A stretch of 22,492 nucleotides of DNA, taken from positions 1 through 22,492 of the forward strand of contig JACQGG010000053.1 in the NCBI GenBank assembly GCA_016199665.1, given 5' to 3'. Below, piece after piece: positions 1 through 6,695 of this stretch. This DNA is from Acidobacteriota bacterium (lineage in GTDB: Bacteria > Acidobacteriota > UBA6911 > JACQSX01). The notes below the pieces were generated by a model. It was not told the origin of the DNA, made no database searches, and saw only the letters and a list, made by a program, of their open reading frames with translations. Positions within the stretch are counted from its first letter, which is position 1. Each line of letters opens with the position of its first letter. The position numbers and the translations under genes are program-made.

Positions 1-914
1 CACTTTTCAAAGCTTGCAGCATCCAGCTTCAGCGAAGCCGCCTTCGTCTTCAGGTCCGACACCGCCAGCGCGGTCTGCTCTTGGAACATCAGATCGTGCA
101 TCTCCCAGAAGTGCCCTTGCTCGTTGGCGCAGAGCGAGGCTTCGGCCGCCTTTTGTGCATGAGGATGGTTGGCAAGAGGAAACTGGCGGTAGACGATCCG
201 CATCCGATCCCCGTACGTTTTTTCAACCTGTTTCAGCGTGGAGAAAAGCCGGGAGCAGTACGGGCATTCAAAATCGGAAAATTCCACAAGCGTCAGCGGG
301 GCGTTCTGGGAACCCCGCGCCGGATGGCTTGCCGTTTCAACCTGGGTGCGAAGCGGTTCAAGGAACGACTGGACCCCATACTTTTCCCGGAGCCCCGCCA
401 GGAAGCGATTGTGGGCTTCCTTTTGGCGCATTTCCTGCAGATACTGCAAAATCTGTCCTGCGACCTGTTCCTTGGCAACTCCGATCTGAGCCTTGTTGGC
501 CTCGTAAAACGCATTCACATCGTCGCTGTTGGCCGGCTGAACCTTGCTTTGAACTTCTACCTTGAGCAACTCCTCCCGGGTCACGGAACGCTTTGCCGCC
601 TCCGCCTCCAGCAGCTTCACTTCAACGATGCGGTCCAGATTTGCCTGAATGATCTGGTGCTGGTTGCGCCGGTACTCCGCCTGAAGCTGGAGCTGCTGCA
701 TTTCCAGCCGTTCAAGATCAGCCTGGGCGGCGCTTTGCACCTGGTCTTTGGTGATGGAAACGCCGTTGACCACCGCCAGCGTCTTTGCGGCGCTTGCGCC
801 TTCCTGAGCCGCCTGCGGCGGCGCGGCCGGAAGAACAAATCCTGCGGGAATCAAAAGGAAGCTGGAAACAGCAAACAAAAGCCGTTTCATGATTACTCTG
901 TTTTCCGAAAACAT
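1..914 (-). CDS. SurA-N / DsbA-like thioredoxin fusion protein (3' end cut by window edge)
   Basis: This is an exported folding and disulfide protein, incomplete at its C-terminus because the gene runs off the left edge after 304 visible codons. The N-terminus (about 1-37) has positive charge, a hydrophobic core and an Ala-rich end, like a Sec signal peptide. Residues about 44-190 are helical and start with AVVNGVSITKDQV, which resembles the N-terminal domain of SurA/parvulin chaperones. From about 200 a DsbA-like thioredoxin fold begins (NAPLTLVEFSDFECPYC), with the active-site pair C217-P-Y-C220. I chose the ATG at 914 because GAGGAG (922-927) sits 7 nt upstream of it; an in-frame ATG at 890 has no comparable site. 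The upstream radical SAM gene stops 3 nt before this start, so the ribosome site lies inside its last codons and the two are probably coupled. The role as a periplasmic oxidoreductase or chaperone is inferred from the domains. Confidence 0.85.
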   Translation of the reverse strand, partial: MFSENRVIMKRLLFAVSSFLLIPAGFVLPAAPPQAAQEGASAAKTLAVVNGVSITKDQVQSAAQADLERLEMQQLQLQAEYRRNQHQIIQANLDRIVEVKLLEAEAAKRSVTREELLKVEVQSKVQPANSDDVNAFYEANKAQIGVAKEQVAGQILQYLQEMRQKEAHNRFLAGLREKYGVQSFLEPLRTQVETASHPARGSQNAPLTLVEFSDFECPYCSRLFSTLKQVEKTYGDRMRIVYRQFPLANHPHAQKAAEASLCANEQGHFWEMHDLMFQEQTALAVSDLKTKAASLKLDAASFEK

Positions 915-917
915 CGC

Positions 918-1958
918 TTAGCTCCTCTGCAATTCGGTTCGACCGGGTTCCCCTGCCGGAAATCTTGAAGGCCCTTTCACTCTCGGATCGGCAAACGGCC
1001 GGGCCGGGCTATGCTGGGGGGCCCGCCATGAATCAAACAGCGAGATCTGGTGCACGCACGCCACGGTGCAATAGGGCGCGCATGTCTTCCGGGTGGTGTA
1101 TTCGCGCCGGATGTCTTCCCGGGTGTAGCGCTCCAGCGGAATTCCGGGATATCCACGCTGCTGGGAGCAGTAGTGCACCAAACCATTTTCACAAACGTAC
1201 AAGTAACGCGCGCCGGCCCGGCAGCGCCACTCATTCGGCTTGCCCAGGGCAAGGTTTTCCTGAAAGCGGTTGAGCCGGGCGTAGTGGCGCTTGCCGACTT
1301 TTCTGAGGGCGTCAAAAATCGCCTTCTCTTCAGGCTGGAGCGGCCTCAAGTGTCCCGTCCCATCGTGAATGATCCCCAGCGTGCTGGTAAAACCCAGCTT
1401 CACGGCGCGCCGGGAAATGGAGACGGCATCTTCGGGATTTCGGAACCCTCCGCCCAGAACGGAATTGATGTTCACCTCAAACTCGGCGTGTTCCCGAAGA
1501 AGCTGCAGCTTCTTGTCCAGAACCTTGAGGCTCTTGACCGAAACTTCATCCGGCTTGACATTGTCAATGCTGATCTGCAGATACTCCAGCCCGGCTCGGT
1601 TCAGCGATTCGATTCGTTCCGCGGTCAGGAGATAGCCGTTGGTGATCAAGCCGGCGATCATTTTGTGCCGGCGAACTCTTTCAATGATCTTCTCCGCGTC
1701 GGGATGCAGCAGCGGTTCTCCCCCGCTCATGATGACCACCATCACTCCCAATTCCGCGAGCCGGTCCATGCGTCCGAGCATCAGGTTCAGGGGCACCGGG
1801 CTTGAATGATCATCGTACTCATTGCAGTAGGAACAGGACAAGTTGCAGCGGCGCGTCGGGATTACATGAGCCAGGAGCGGCCGGTGACGCGACAGCACAC
1901 CAGCGATGATCAGGCGAGATTGGCGCGCCTTGCGGCGCAGCTTGCGAGTCAGTTGCAT
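918..1958 (-). CDS. Radical SAM protein with C-terminal cysteine-rich (SPASM-like) region
   Basis: This radical SAM enzyme should bind a 4Fe-4S cluster and cleave S-adenosylmethionine; its substrate is unknown. Numbered from the ATG at 1958 (346 aa), the cluster motif is C38-N-L-S-C42-S-Y-C45 and the SAM-binding GGEP motif is at 79-82. Later come six cysteines (C246, C256, C264, C293, C297, C301) in the arrangement C-x9-C-x7-C ... C-x3-C-x3-C. This resembles the SPASM/twitch region that holds auxiliary Fe-S clusters in peptide-modifying members. The last 40 or so residues are Pro/Arg-rich and look disordered. A TTG start at 1970 is also possible; both starts follow a weak GGxGG-type site. The gene begins within 20 nt of the LolA-like stop and ends 3 nt before the next start, so it belongs to the envelope operon. 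No signal peptide is visible, so it is cytoplasmic. Confidence 0.85.
   Translation of the reverse strand: MQLTRKLRRKARQSRLIIAGVLSRHRPLLAHVIPTRRCNLSCSYCNEYDDHSSPVPLNLMLGRMDRLAELGVMVVIMSGGEPLLHPDAEKIIERVRRHKMIAGLITNGYLLTAERIESLNRAGLEYLQISIDNVKPDEVSVKSLKVLDKKLQLLREHAEFEVNINSVLGGGFRNPEDAVSISRRAVKLGFTSTLGIIHDGTGHLRPLQPEEKAIFDALRKVGKRHYARLNRFQENLALGKPNEWRCRAGARYLYVCENGLVHYCSQQRGYPGIPLERYTREDIRREYTTRKTCAPYCTVACVHQISLFDSWRAPQHSPARPFADPRVKGPSRFPAGEPGRTELQRS
922..927 (-). promoter_or_regulatory. Ribosome binding site deciding the start of the SurA-DsbA fusion
   Basis: GAGGAG on the minus strand lies 7 nt before the ATG at 914 and inside the final codons of the upstream radical SAM gene. It supports the longer start, nine residues before the next in-frame ATG, and suggests translational coupling. 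Confidence 0.7.
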
Positions 1959-1972
1959 GCGTCCCGCCAAGT

Positions 1973-2692
1973 CTAACCCACCTGAACGTCTTTGGGAAGC
2001 GTCAGCTTGAACTTGCCCTTATCGATGCCGGGATTCAGCTTGAGACTGCTAAACTTGATCAACAGGTAGTCCCCGTTCGGCTCCACCAGCTTTTGCTGGA
2101 CGGGCAGCCATATTTCTTCCGCAACCCAGAGCAGAATCTGAGAAAAATAAGCGGCCGCCTTCTCCGACTTCGGGTGCAACTCCAGCAGGTGAGTTCTCTG
2201 CCCGTCAAGCGTCTCCTGGCCCAACAGGCGGATGTGGTAAGTCGCGGATAGCGAAGCGGTGGAAGATCCGAAACCCAGAACCAGAAACTCGGCCTTGTCC
2301 TTGTTCTTGCCCAACTGATATTTCCGGGCCTGCTTGAGGCGGGGTTCGTAAAAGACGGCCTCTCCGTTGCTGACTACCAGCACGTTGTCATTGGGATTGA
2401 CAATCTCCCTGCGCAGAGACGCCTGCCCTTCCTTCCCCCGCAAATACCAGAGCGTTCCGGTTTCGCCCCGGTCAAATTCCTTGAGAACCGCGGTCCATTT
2501 CTTCTGTGAGATGGCTGCAGTGAAATTTGTCACCCGCCGGCCGGCAGCCTCCATTCTTGCCAGGATCTCCTCTTGAGTCGCCGCCGCCATGGCGCAGGAG
2601 CACTGCAGGCAAAGCAGCACCGGCAGCAGCTTCGGAATCGCTGTCCAACTCCGCCGCGGCGAGGTCCAGGGATCACCCATGCCCCATCCCAT
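1973..2692 (-). CDS. LolA-like periplasmic lipoprotein carrier
   Basis: This looks like an outer-membrane lipoprotein carrier of the LolA superfamily, 239 aa. A signal peptide is visible (Arg-Arg, then IPKLLPVLLCLQCSCAMA). The mature protein starts near ATQEEILARMEAAGRRVTNF and continues with alternating strands typical of the LolA/LolB half-barrel (GTLWYLRGKEGQASLRR, NGEAVFYEP, WLPVQQKLVEPNGDY). The open frame runs further upstream, but the ATG at 2692 has GGGAG 6 nt before it and overlaps the stop of the small upstream gene (TGATG), so I take that as the start. Known LolA proteins accept lipoproteins from the LolCDE ABC transporter and pass them to the outer membrane. The permease, ATPase and a LolB-like lipoprotein lie just upstream in the same operon, which supports that role. 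Assignment is by sequence feel and context, as the family diverges strongly. Confidence 0.8.
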   Translation of the reverse strand: MGWGMGDPWTSPRRSWTAIPKLLPVLLCLQCSCAMAAATQEEILARMEAAGRRVTNFTAAISQKKWTAVLKEFDRGETGTLWYLRGKEGQASLRREIVNPNDNVLVVSNGEAVFYEPRLKQARKYQLGKNKDKAEFLVLGFGSSTASLSATYHIRLLGQETLDGQRTHLLELHPKSEKAAAYFSQILLWVAEEIWLPVQQKLVEPNGDYLLIKFSSLKLNPGIDKGKFKLTLPKDVQVG

Positions 2693-2934
2693 CACCTGCT
2701 CCCGCCGGATTGATCCCTTTGCTCTTCGATCGATTGCACCGCGCCGCTCCAACTCCCCCCGCTCTTTAGCGCCTGTACCAAACGATGCGCCTGTTGGAAG
2801 TCGCCATGGAAGAAACTGCGAGGCGTAAGAAGAATGAAAGCGACAATTAAACCACATATCACATCATACTGCCAGCTTCCACGCTCAAAATTCCACATTA
2901 GGACGTCTACGACGGCGCGGCGGCTCTTCCTCAT
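2692..2934 (-). CDS. Small single-span membrane protein of unknown function, 80 aa
   Basis: I do not recognise a named family. The protein has a short N-terminal stretch (MRKSRRAVVDVLMWNFERGSWQYD), then one hydrophobic segment at about 24-38 (DVICGLIVAFILLTP), then a polar Gln/Ser/Gly-rich tail of about 40 residues. It is probably real. Its ATG overlaps the stop of the ABC ATPase gene (TGATG at 2932-2936), its stop overlaps the start of the LolA-like gene in the same way, and without it there would be a 240-base hole in an otherwise gapless operon. Its position between a LolD-like ATPase and a LolA-like carrier suggests a small accessory subunit at the inner membrane. That role is inference from position only. 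Confidence 0.7.
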   Translation of the reverse strand: MRKSRRAVVDVLMWNFERGSWQYDVICGLIVAFILLTPRSFFHGDFQQAHRLVQALKSGGSWSGAVQSIEEQRDQSGGSR

Positions 2935-3704
2935 CAGAAAACCGTTCCCGTTCCCATTGCGTAAATCACGTTCTGGACCCGGTTGAGAATCCGCCCGTCC
3001 TTCATCTCCACAATGCGGCTGGCATAAGACGCGGCGTCCGGGTCGTGGGTAATCATGATGGTAGTCTGCTTGTACTGCTCGTTTAATGTCTTAAGCAGCG
3101 TCAAGACCATCTCGCTGTTGGTGGAGTCCAGATTTCCCGTCGGTTCATCCGCCAGCAAGATTGCCGGGTGATTGATGATGGCGCGCGCGATTCCCAGACG
3201 CTGCTGCTCCCCGCCCGACAATTCGTATGGTTTATGACGCAGCTTCTCATTCAAGCCAACCAGGGAGACGATCCCCTCGATATCCTGAGGCTGCCTGCCG
3301 TTGCGGATTTCCCGGGCCAGCCGGAGGTTGTCGCGGGCGGTGAGCGTGGGAAGAAGATTGAAGCGCTGGAAAACGAAGCCGATCTTGCGCCGCCGTATCT
3401 CGGTTCGCTCGGAATCGCTGATTCTGGCAATGTCAACGCCATCCACATAAACTTCACCTGATGTCGGCTGTAGCAGCCCGCCCAGGATATGCAGCAGCGT
3501 CGACTTGCCGCAACCCGATGGCCCCATGATCGCGACAAACTCTCCCGCCCTCACCAGAAGGTCCACTCCTTTGAGGGCGTGGATCTCAATCTCGGCAACC
3601 CTAAAGACCATCCGCAAATCACGGACTTCCAGGGCACTCCTCTGGTGGTGAACCTTGCGCAGCAGGTTACTGCCCGAATTGCCGTCGTCCAATGGACTAT
3701 TCAT
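2934..3704 (-). CDS. LolD/MacB-type ABC transporter ATPase
   Basis: This is an ATP-binding subunit of an ABC transporter, 256 aa, of the LolD/MacB/FtsE branch that works with FtsX-type permeases. All nucleotide-binding motifs are intact: Walker A GPSGCGKST (61-69), Q-loop Q113, signature LSGGEQQR (162-169), Walker B ILLADEPTG (182-190) followed by the D-loop NLD, and the switch His at 220. An unusual N-terminal extension of about 23 residues precedes the first strand, and the C-terminus is short. The gene overlaps the permease gene by 8 nt and the small membrane protein by 3 nt, so the three are probably made together. By family knowledge such ATPases power release of lipoproteins from the inner membrane (LolD) or efflux (MacB). 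The LolA-like neighbour favours the lipoprotein role. Confidence 0.9.
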   Translation of the reverse strand: MNSPLDDGNSGSNLLRKVHHQRSALEVRDLRMVFRVAEIEIHALKGVDLLVRAGEFVAIMGPSGCGKSTLLHILGGLLQPTSGEVYVDGVDIARISDSERTEIRRRKIGFVFQRFNLLPTLTARDNLRLAREIRNGRQPQDIEGIVSLVGLNEKLRHKPYELSGGEQQRLGIARAIINHPAILLADEPTGNLDSTNSEMVLTLLKTLNEQYKQTTIMITHDPDAASYASRIVEMKDGRILNRVQNVIYAMGTGTVF

Positions 3705-4788
3705 AGCTGAGCGCCTGCACCGGGTCCTGGTTTGCGGCTTTTAAGGCAGGATAAACCGCGCCCAGCAATCCTCCGGAAACTCCCAAACAAGCCGCCAAAA
3801 TGCGCCATCGAACCGAAATATCAATCGGAAGCAAGGGGAATGAGGCGGTAATGAGCCGATTGACCGCAAACGTCAGGAGAAAGCCAACTCCCACCCCTAT
3901 TCCACAAATCAGCAGCGACTCCTTGAGAATGATCCCGATGACGTACATCTTGGATGCACCCAATGACTTCAGAATTCCGATCTCCCGGGTGCGCTCGGTG
4001 ATCGTCGTATACATGGCCAGAAGAATAATCAAAAAGCTGATCGTTGTCGCCAGCCCCACCACGGCATAAATGAAATTTCTAAAAACCGGCAGGTTGCTGG
4101 TCATCAGGTTCTGCAACTGCGAAGAAGCAATTATCTTATACCCCGGAACCGCTTCATTCAAATTTCGAAGCGTCACATCTTCAGAAGATTCCGGCCGGCG
4201 CCGGACAAAAAAAAGAGAGACTTTATCCGGCGTTCCGTTTAGCTCCTGCAGTGTTTTCAAGGAAACAATGACCCGGGCGCCGACTCCGCTCTGGAAGATC
4301 CCGCAGACCGTGAAGCTGTTATTCAACAGTTCCAGGCTGTCCCCGACGCGAATCTTCCTGCTGGCGGCGTATAAGGTGTCAATTGCGGCCTCCAGACCGG
4401 ATTGTGGCAGCCTGCCGGCTTCAAACGTCAAGCCCCCGCTGACCCGATCGTAACTCTTGTCCTCGACCCCGTAGACCAGATTGAATCCGGGTGTTACAAA
4501 CTTGACGAGCACCGGCGCGACCTGGTCGACGCCTGCGACGCGCTCGATCACCTGACGCAGCTTCTCCGGCAGGGTTCCGCTATTGACGGCAAAGAAAAGC
4601 GACGCGTCCGACGGCTGAAAAATGAAATCGCCGCTCACGCGACGCGTGCGGTCGGCAATCTCATTAAGCTGCCCGTAGGAAAGTCCCACAGAAACCAGGA
4701 TCAGGACAATGCCGAGCGCCACCGCCCCGATGCTGACCAGGGTTCGAGTGGGCCGCTGCAGCAGATTGGAAGAAATCAGCCGGAGCAT
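3697..4788 (-). CDS. FtsX-type ABC transporter permease (LolC/LolE/MacB-like)
   Basis: This is an inner-membrane permease of the FtsX/MacB class, 363 aa. One transmembrane helix lies at about 16-38, followed by a periplasmic domain of about 200 residues like MacB_PCD. Three more helices follow at about 239-261, 284-309 and 328-347, the standard four-span layout. The conserved cytoplasmic coupling segment after helix 2 reads RTREIGILKSLGAS (267-280), which is diagnostic. The C-terminus ends in DPVQALSYE, also typical. It starts 5 nt after the LolB-like lipoprotein stop and overlaps the ATPase gene by 8 nt. Only one permease is present, whereas classical Lol systems use LolC plus LolE, so it may act as a homodimer. 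Exact substrate remains inference from the LolA- and LolB-like neighbours. Confidence 0.9.
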   Translation of the reverse strand: MLRLISSNLLQRPTRTLVSIGAVALGIVLILVSVGLSYGQLNEIADRTRRVSGDFIFQPSDASLFFAVNSGTLPEKLRQVIERVAGVDQVAPVLVKFVTPGFNLVYGVEDKSYDRVSGGLTFEAGRLPQSGLEAAIDTLYAASRKIRVGDSLELLNNSFTVCGIFQSGVGARVIVSLKTLQELNGTPDKVSLFFVRRRPESSEDVTLRNLNEAVPGYKIIASSQLQNLMTSNLPVFRNFIYAVVGLATTISFLIILLAMYTTITERTREIGILKSLGASKMYVIGIILKESLLICGIGVGVGFLLTFAVNRLITASFPLLPIDISVRWRILAACLGVSGGLLGAVYPALKAANQDPVQALSYE

Positions 4789-4793
4789 AAGAT

Positions 4794-5666
4794 TTAGGGT
4801 CCGTCCTTTTTCTTGACCTCCACCACTTCCGCCCCAGGAGGCTGCGCGACGGTGAAGGCGCTTTCTTCGAGGGGTTCATTGACCCTCGCGGCGTCCGCTT
4901 CAAAAGAGAAGCGCAAGCGGTAACGGTCCAGCGGGCGAAGCAGGCTGATCTGGAGAAACACCGGCAGCCCTCCCATTCGGACCTGCTCGCCATAGCTGGC
5001 ATCACTCACCAGTTCGCCGTCCGGTCCGTATAGCTGCTGGCGCGCCAACTGCATTTCAGATCGCTCTATCCAGAGGCGGCGGATCAGGCGGGGCGGGGAT
5101 GCCGCCACATTCACTTCGGCAATCCCGTAATAGGAAAACCGGGCATCCGAGTCTTCATACACATAGAAGATTTCTTGCGATGAAGATTTCAATGGCCGGA
5201 CAAAGATGGCTTCCGCCACGTGCTGGGGCCGAATGTGATAGAAAGGGTTGTCCCCCTCGGGAGACACATCCACCGATCCGGTCACGTACTTGTTATCCCC
5301 CGGAATGAACAGTTGAAAGGTCGTTCCATTGGCGGCCATTGATGCGACGGTGGAGCGAGTTAATGGATTATTGATGTTCATCAGGATCCACTGGGGTTGC
5401 TGCACGACCATGTATCCCGAGCCCCTGGGGTAACTTTCCTTCTTCTCCTGATCTGGATAGTACCCTTCAACTTCAACTCCCAACCGGCCATACTTGATGG
5501 TCTGGACGGCGCTGTACTGGCGAATCAGCTCGATGACTTGCTCCCGGCTCGCGGTCAGCACTCTTTTCTTGGCGGGAGCGGTGGCAAGTCTTTCAACCTT
5601 TTTGACGCAGGCTCCCGTCATGACCAGGGCGACAACCAGCCAGACCAGCCGACGGCGTACGCTCAC
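4794..5666 (-). CDS. Outer-membrane lipoprotein, LolB/DUF4292-like
   Basis: This is a predicted lipoprotein of 290 aa. The signal sequence ends in a lipobox (VVALVMTGAC, modified Cys at 20). The residue after the Cys is Val rather than Asp, so no classical Lol-avoidance signal is seen, consistent with an outer-membrane location. The body contains alternating beta strands and a helix, with segments such as KYGRLGVEVEG, PQWILMNINNP, MAANGTTFQLFIPGDNKYVTG and IRPQHVAEAIFVRPL. These resemble the LolB-like DUF4292 group, which shares a fold with LolA. The start is GTG at 5666, overlapping the DedA stop by 4 nt (GTGA). It would be the outer-membrane receptor for the cluster's LolA-like carrier; this pairing is inference. 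The family call is moderate, the lipoprotein call strong. Confidence 0.75.
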   Translation of the reverse strand: MSVRRRLVWLVVALVMTGACVKKVERLATAPAKKRVLTASREQVIELIRQYSAVQTIKYGRLGVEVEGYYPDQEKKESYPRGSGYMVVQQPQWILMNINNPLTRSTVASMAANGTTFQLFIPGDNKYVTGSVDVSPEGDNPFYHIRPQHVAEAIFVRPLKSSSQEIFYVYEDSDARFSYYGIAEVNVAASPPRLIRRLWIERSEMQLARQQLYGPDGELVSDASYGEQVRMGGLPVFLQISLLRPLDRYRLRFSFEADAARVNEPLEESAFTVAQPPGAEVVEVKKKDGP

Positions 5667-6283
5667 AGCTTTTCATCTCGGACGATCAGCGGGCCGGACT
5701 TCTTCCGAAGCAAAAAGCAGCCCAGCGCTATAAGGACAGCCGCCCCAAGCAAGAGGGTCCCGACCCGGGTCAGGTTTCGCTCCATGTAATCTCTGGCCGC
5801 CTGTCCGAACAAAACCGCCAGCACGCCCCAGGTAAAATAACGAACACTCCGACCCAGCAGCACTGCCAGGAAAAAGTCGGCAAAGGGAACGCGGCAGACG
5901 CCGGCGGAGAGCACAACCGCTTTAAACGGCATCGGAGGCGGCACCAGGCTGGCGACCAGGAGAGTCCAGATCCCGTATTTCTGGTATGCCGCCTGTGCCG
6001 CCAGCAGTTTTCCCTTGGACATTCTCTGAATAAACGCGCCCCCTTTTCGTCCGGCGAAATACAGCAACGTGCATCCAAGCACCGATCCTGCTATGGTCAT
6101 CAGCACCAGGTAACCCATCCTGGACCAGCTCTGCCCGATGGACAAGATCACAATGAGCAAGTCGTTGCCTTCAGGAATGGACAGGAAAGACGAGTCCGCC
6201 ACGGCCACGACAAACAGGCCCGGCCCGCCGAGCGTCATGGCCAGCAGGTAAACCTTGGTCGCCCATGCCGTGATAACTTCCAT
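5663..6283 (-). CDS. DedA/YqaA-like VTT-domain membrane protein
   Basis: This is a polytopic inner-membrane protein of the DedA/VTT superfamily, 206 aa from the ATG at 6283. The family signature is visible: an N-terminal helix pair with DSSFLSIPEGNDLL, a glycine-rich segment (GSVLGCTLLYFAGRKGG), and the re-entrant region VASLVPPPMPFKAVVLSAGV followed by GRSVRYFTWG. The DSSF-IP motif fits the YqaA-like branch. Some members of this superfamily move undecaprenyl phosphate or other lipids across membranes; whether this one does is not shown. The frame opens 13 codons earlier at a TTG without a good ribosome site, so I prefer the ATG, although its own site is weak (AGGAG 16 nt upstream). It is the first gene of the eight-gene envelope operon, and its stop overlaps the lipoprotein start. 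Confidence 0.85.
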   Translation of the reverse strand: MEVITAWATKVYLLAMTLGGPGLFVVAVADSSFLSIPEGNDLLIVILSIGQSWSRMGYLVLMTIAGSVLGCTLLYFAGRKGGAFIQRMSKGKLLAAQAAYQKYGIWTLLVASLVPPPMPFKAVVLSAGVCRVPFADFFLAVLLGRSVRYFTWGVLAVLFGQAARDYMERNLTRVGTLLLGAAVLIALGCFLLRKKSGPLIVRDEKL

Positions 6284-6328
6284 GGCGTCTAAAACACAGC
6301 TCCTGACTGAGGACAGGTGCAACCTTTT

Positions 6329-6337
6329 ATATTAACA
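6329..6337 (-). promoter_or_regulatory. Possible extended -10 element for the envelope operon
   Basis: On the minus strand TGTTAATAT forms an extended -10 (TG, one base, TAATAT) about 45 nt before the DedA start. No good -35 is seen at the right spacing, so this is a weak call. Confidence 0.35.
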
Positions 6338-6695
6338 CGCAATTCACATGCCGGGTAGCGCCGTAAAATTGGAAGATTGGAGGGACGGGCGACGCAAGAG
6401 CCCGCCTCCAGAAGGCCTGACCCAACGAGTTTTGGCCATCTCTGCGAGTTCATCGACCTCGAAGCCGCAGAACGCGCGTGGAGGGGGCGCAGAGAAAATG
6501 TGTCGGCGCATTTTCTGCAGGGCTGCGCCGGCGCTCCGCCCTGGGCCATTCCCTACCCCGCCCCAATGCGGCGGGCGGGCAGCAGAATCGCCAGAGTAGA
6601 AATAGCACTCAATCCACCCCCGTCCACGCTAGGGTTGCGGTTCTGCCGCTCGGGGAACTCTCCGTCTGGTTCCTGCAAACAGGCCGGCAGCGATC
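6338..6695. other. Non-coding stretch between the envelope operon and the BMC genes
   Basis: About 360 bases without a credible gene; short frames here have no recognisable protein features. It holds one strong hairpin (6486-6529), a GC-rich run rich in CCGCC/GGCGG, and short inverted repeats. It does not look like a decayed gene I can name. It could be a dispersed intergenic repeat, but only one copy lies in this window. Confidence 0.5.
6486..6529. repeat. Long inverted repeat / hairpin
   Basis: The arms GGCGCAG (6486-6492) and CTGCGCC (6523-6529) are exact reverse complements. Nested inside them AGAAAATG (6493-6500) and CATTTTCT (6509-6516) are also exact, around an 8-base loop, with a 6-base bulge on one side. 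It lies about 170 bases past the aldehyde dehydrogenase stop and has no T-run, so it is not a classical intrinsic terminator. It may act as a transcript-end structure or be part of a repeat element. Confidence 0.65.

Noticed and set aside
81..968. Long plus-strand open frame at the left end
   Set aside because: It is antisense to the SurA-DsbA fusion, whose minus-strand translation shows a signal peptide, CPYC and a good ribosome site.
1050..1805. Plus-strand open frame of 251 codons
   Set aside because: It mirrors the radical SAM gene, which has a clear CxxxCxxC motif on the other strand.
6289..6549. Minus-strand frame of 86 codons with several cysteines
   Set aside because: No family resemblance or ribosome site, and it overlaps the DedA start and the hairpin; probably chance.
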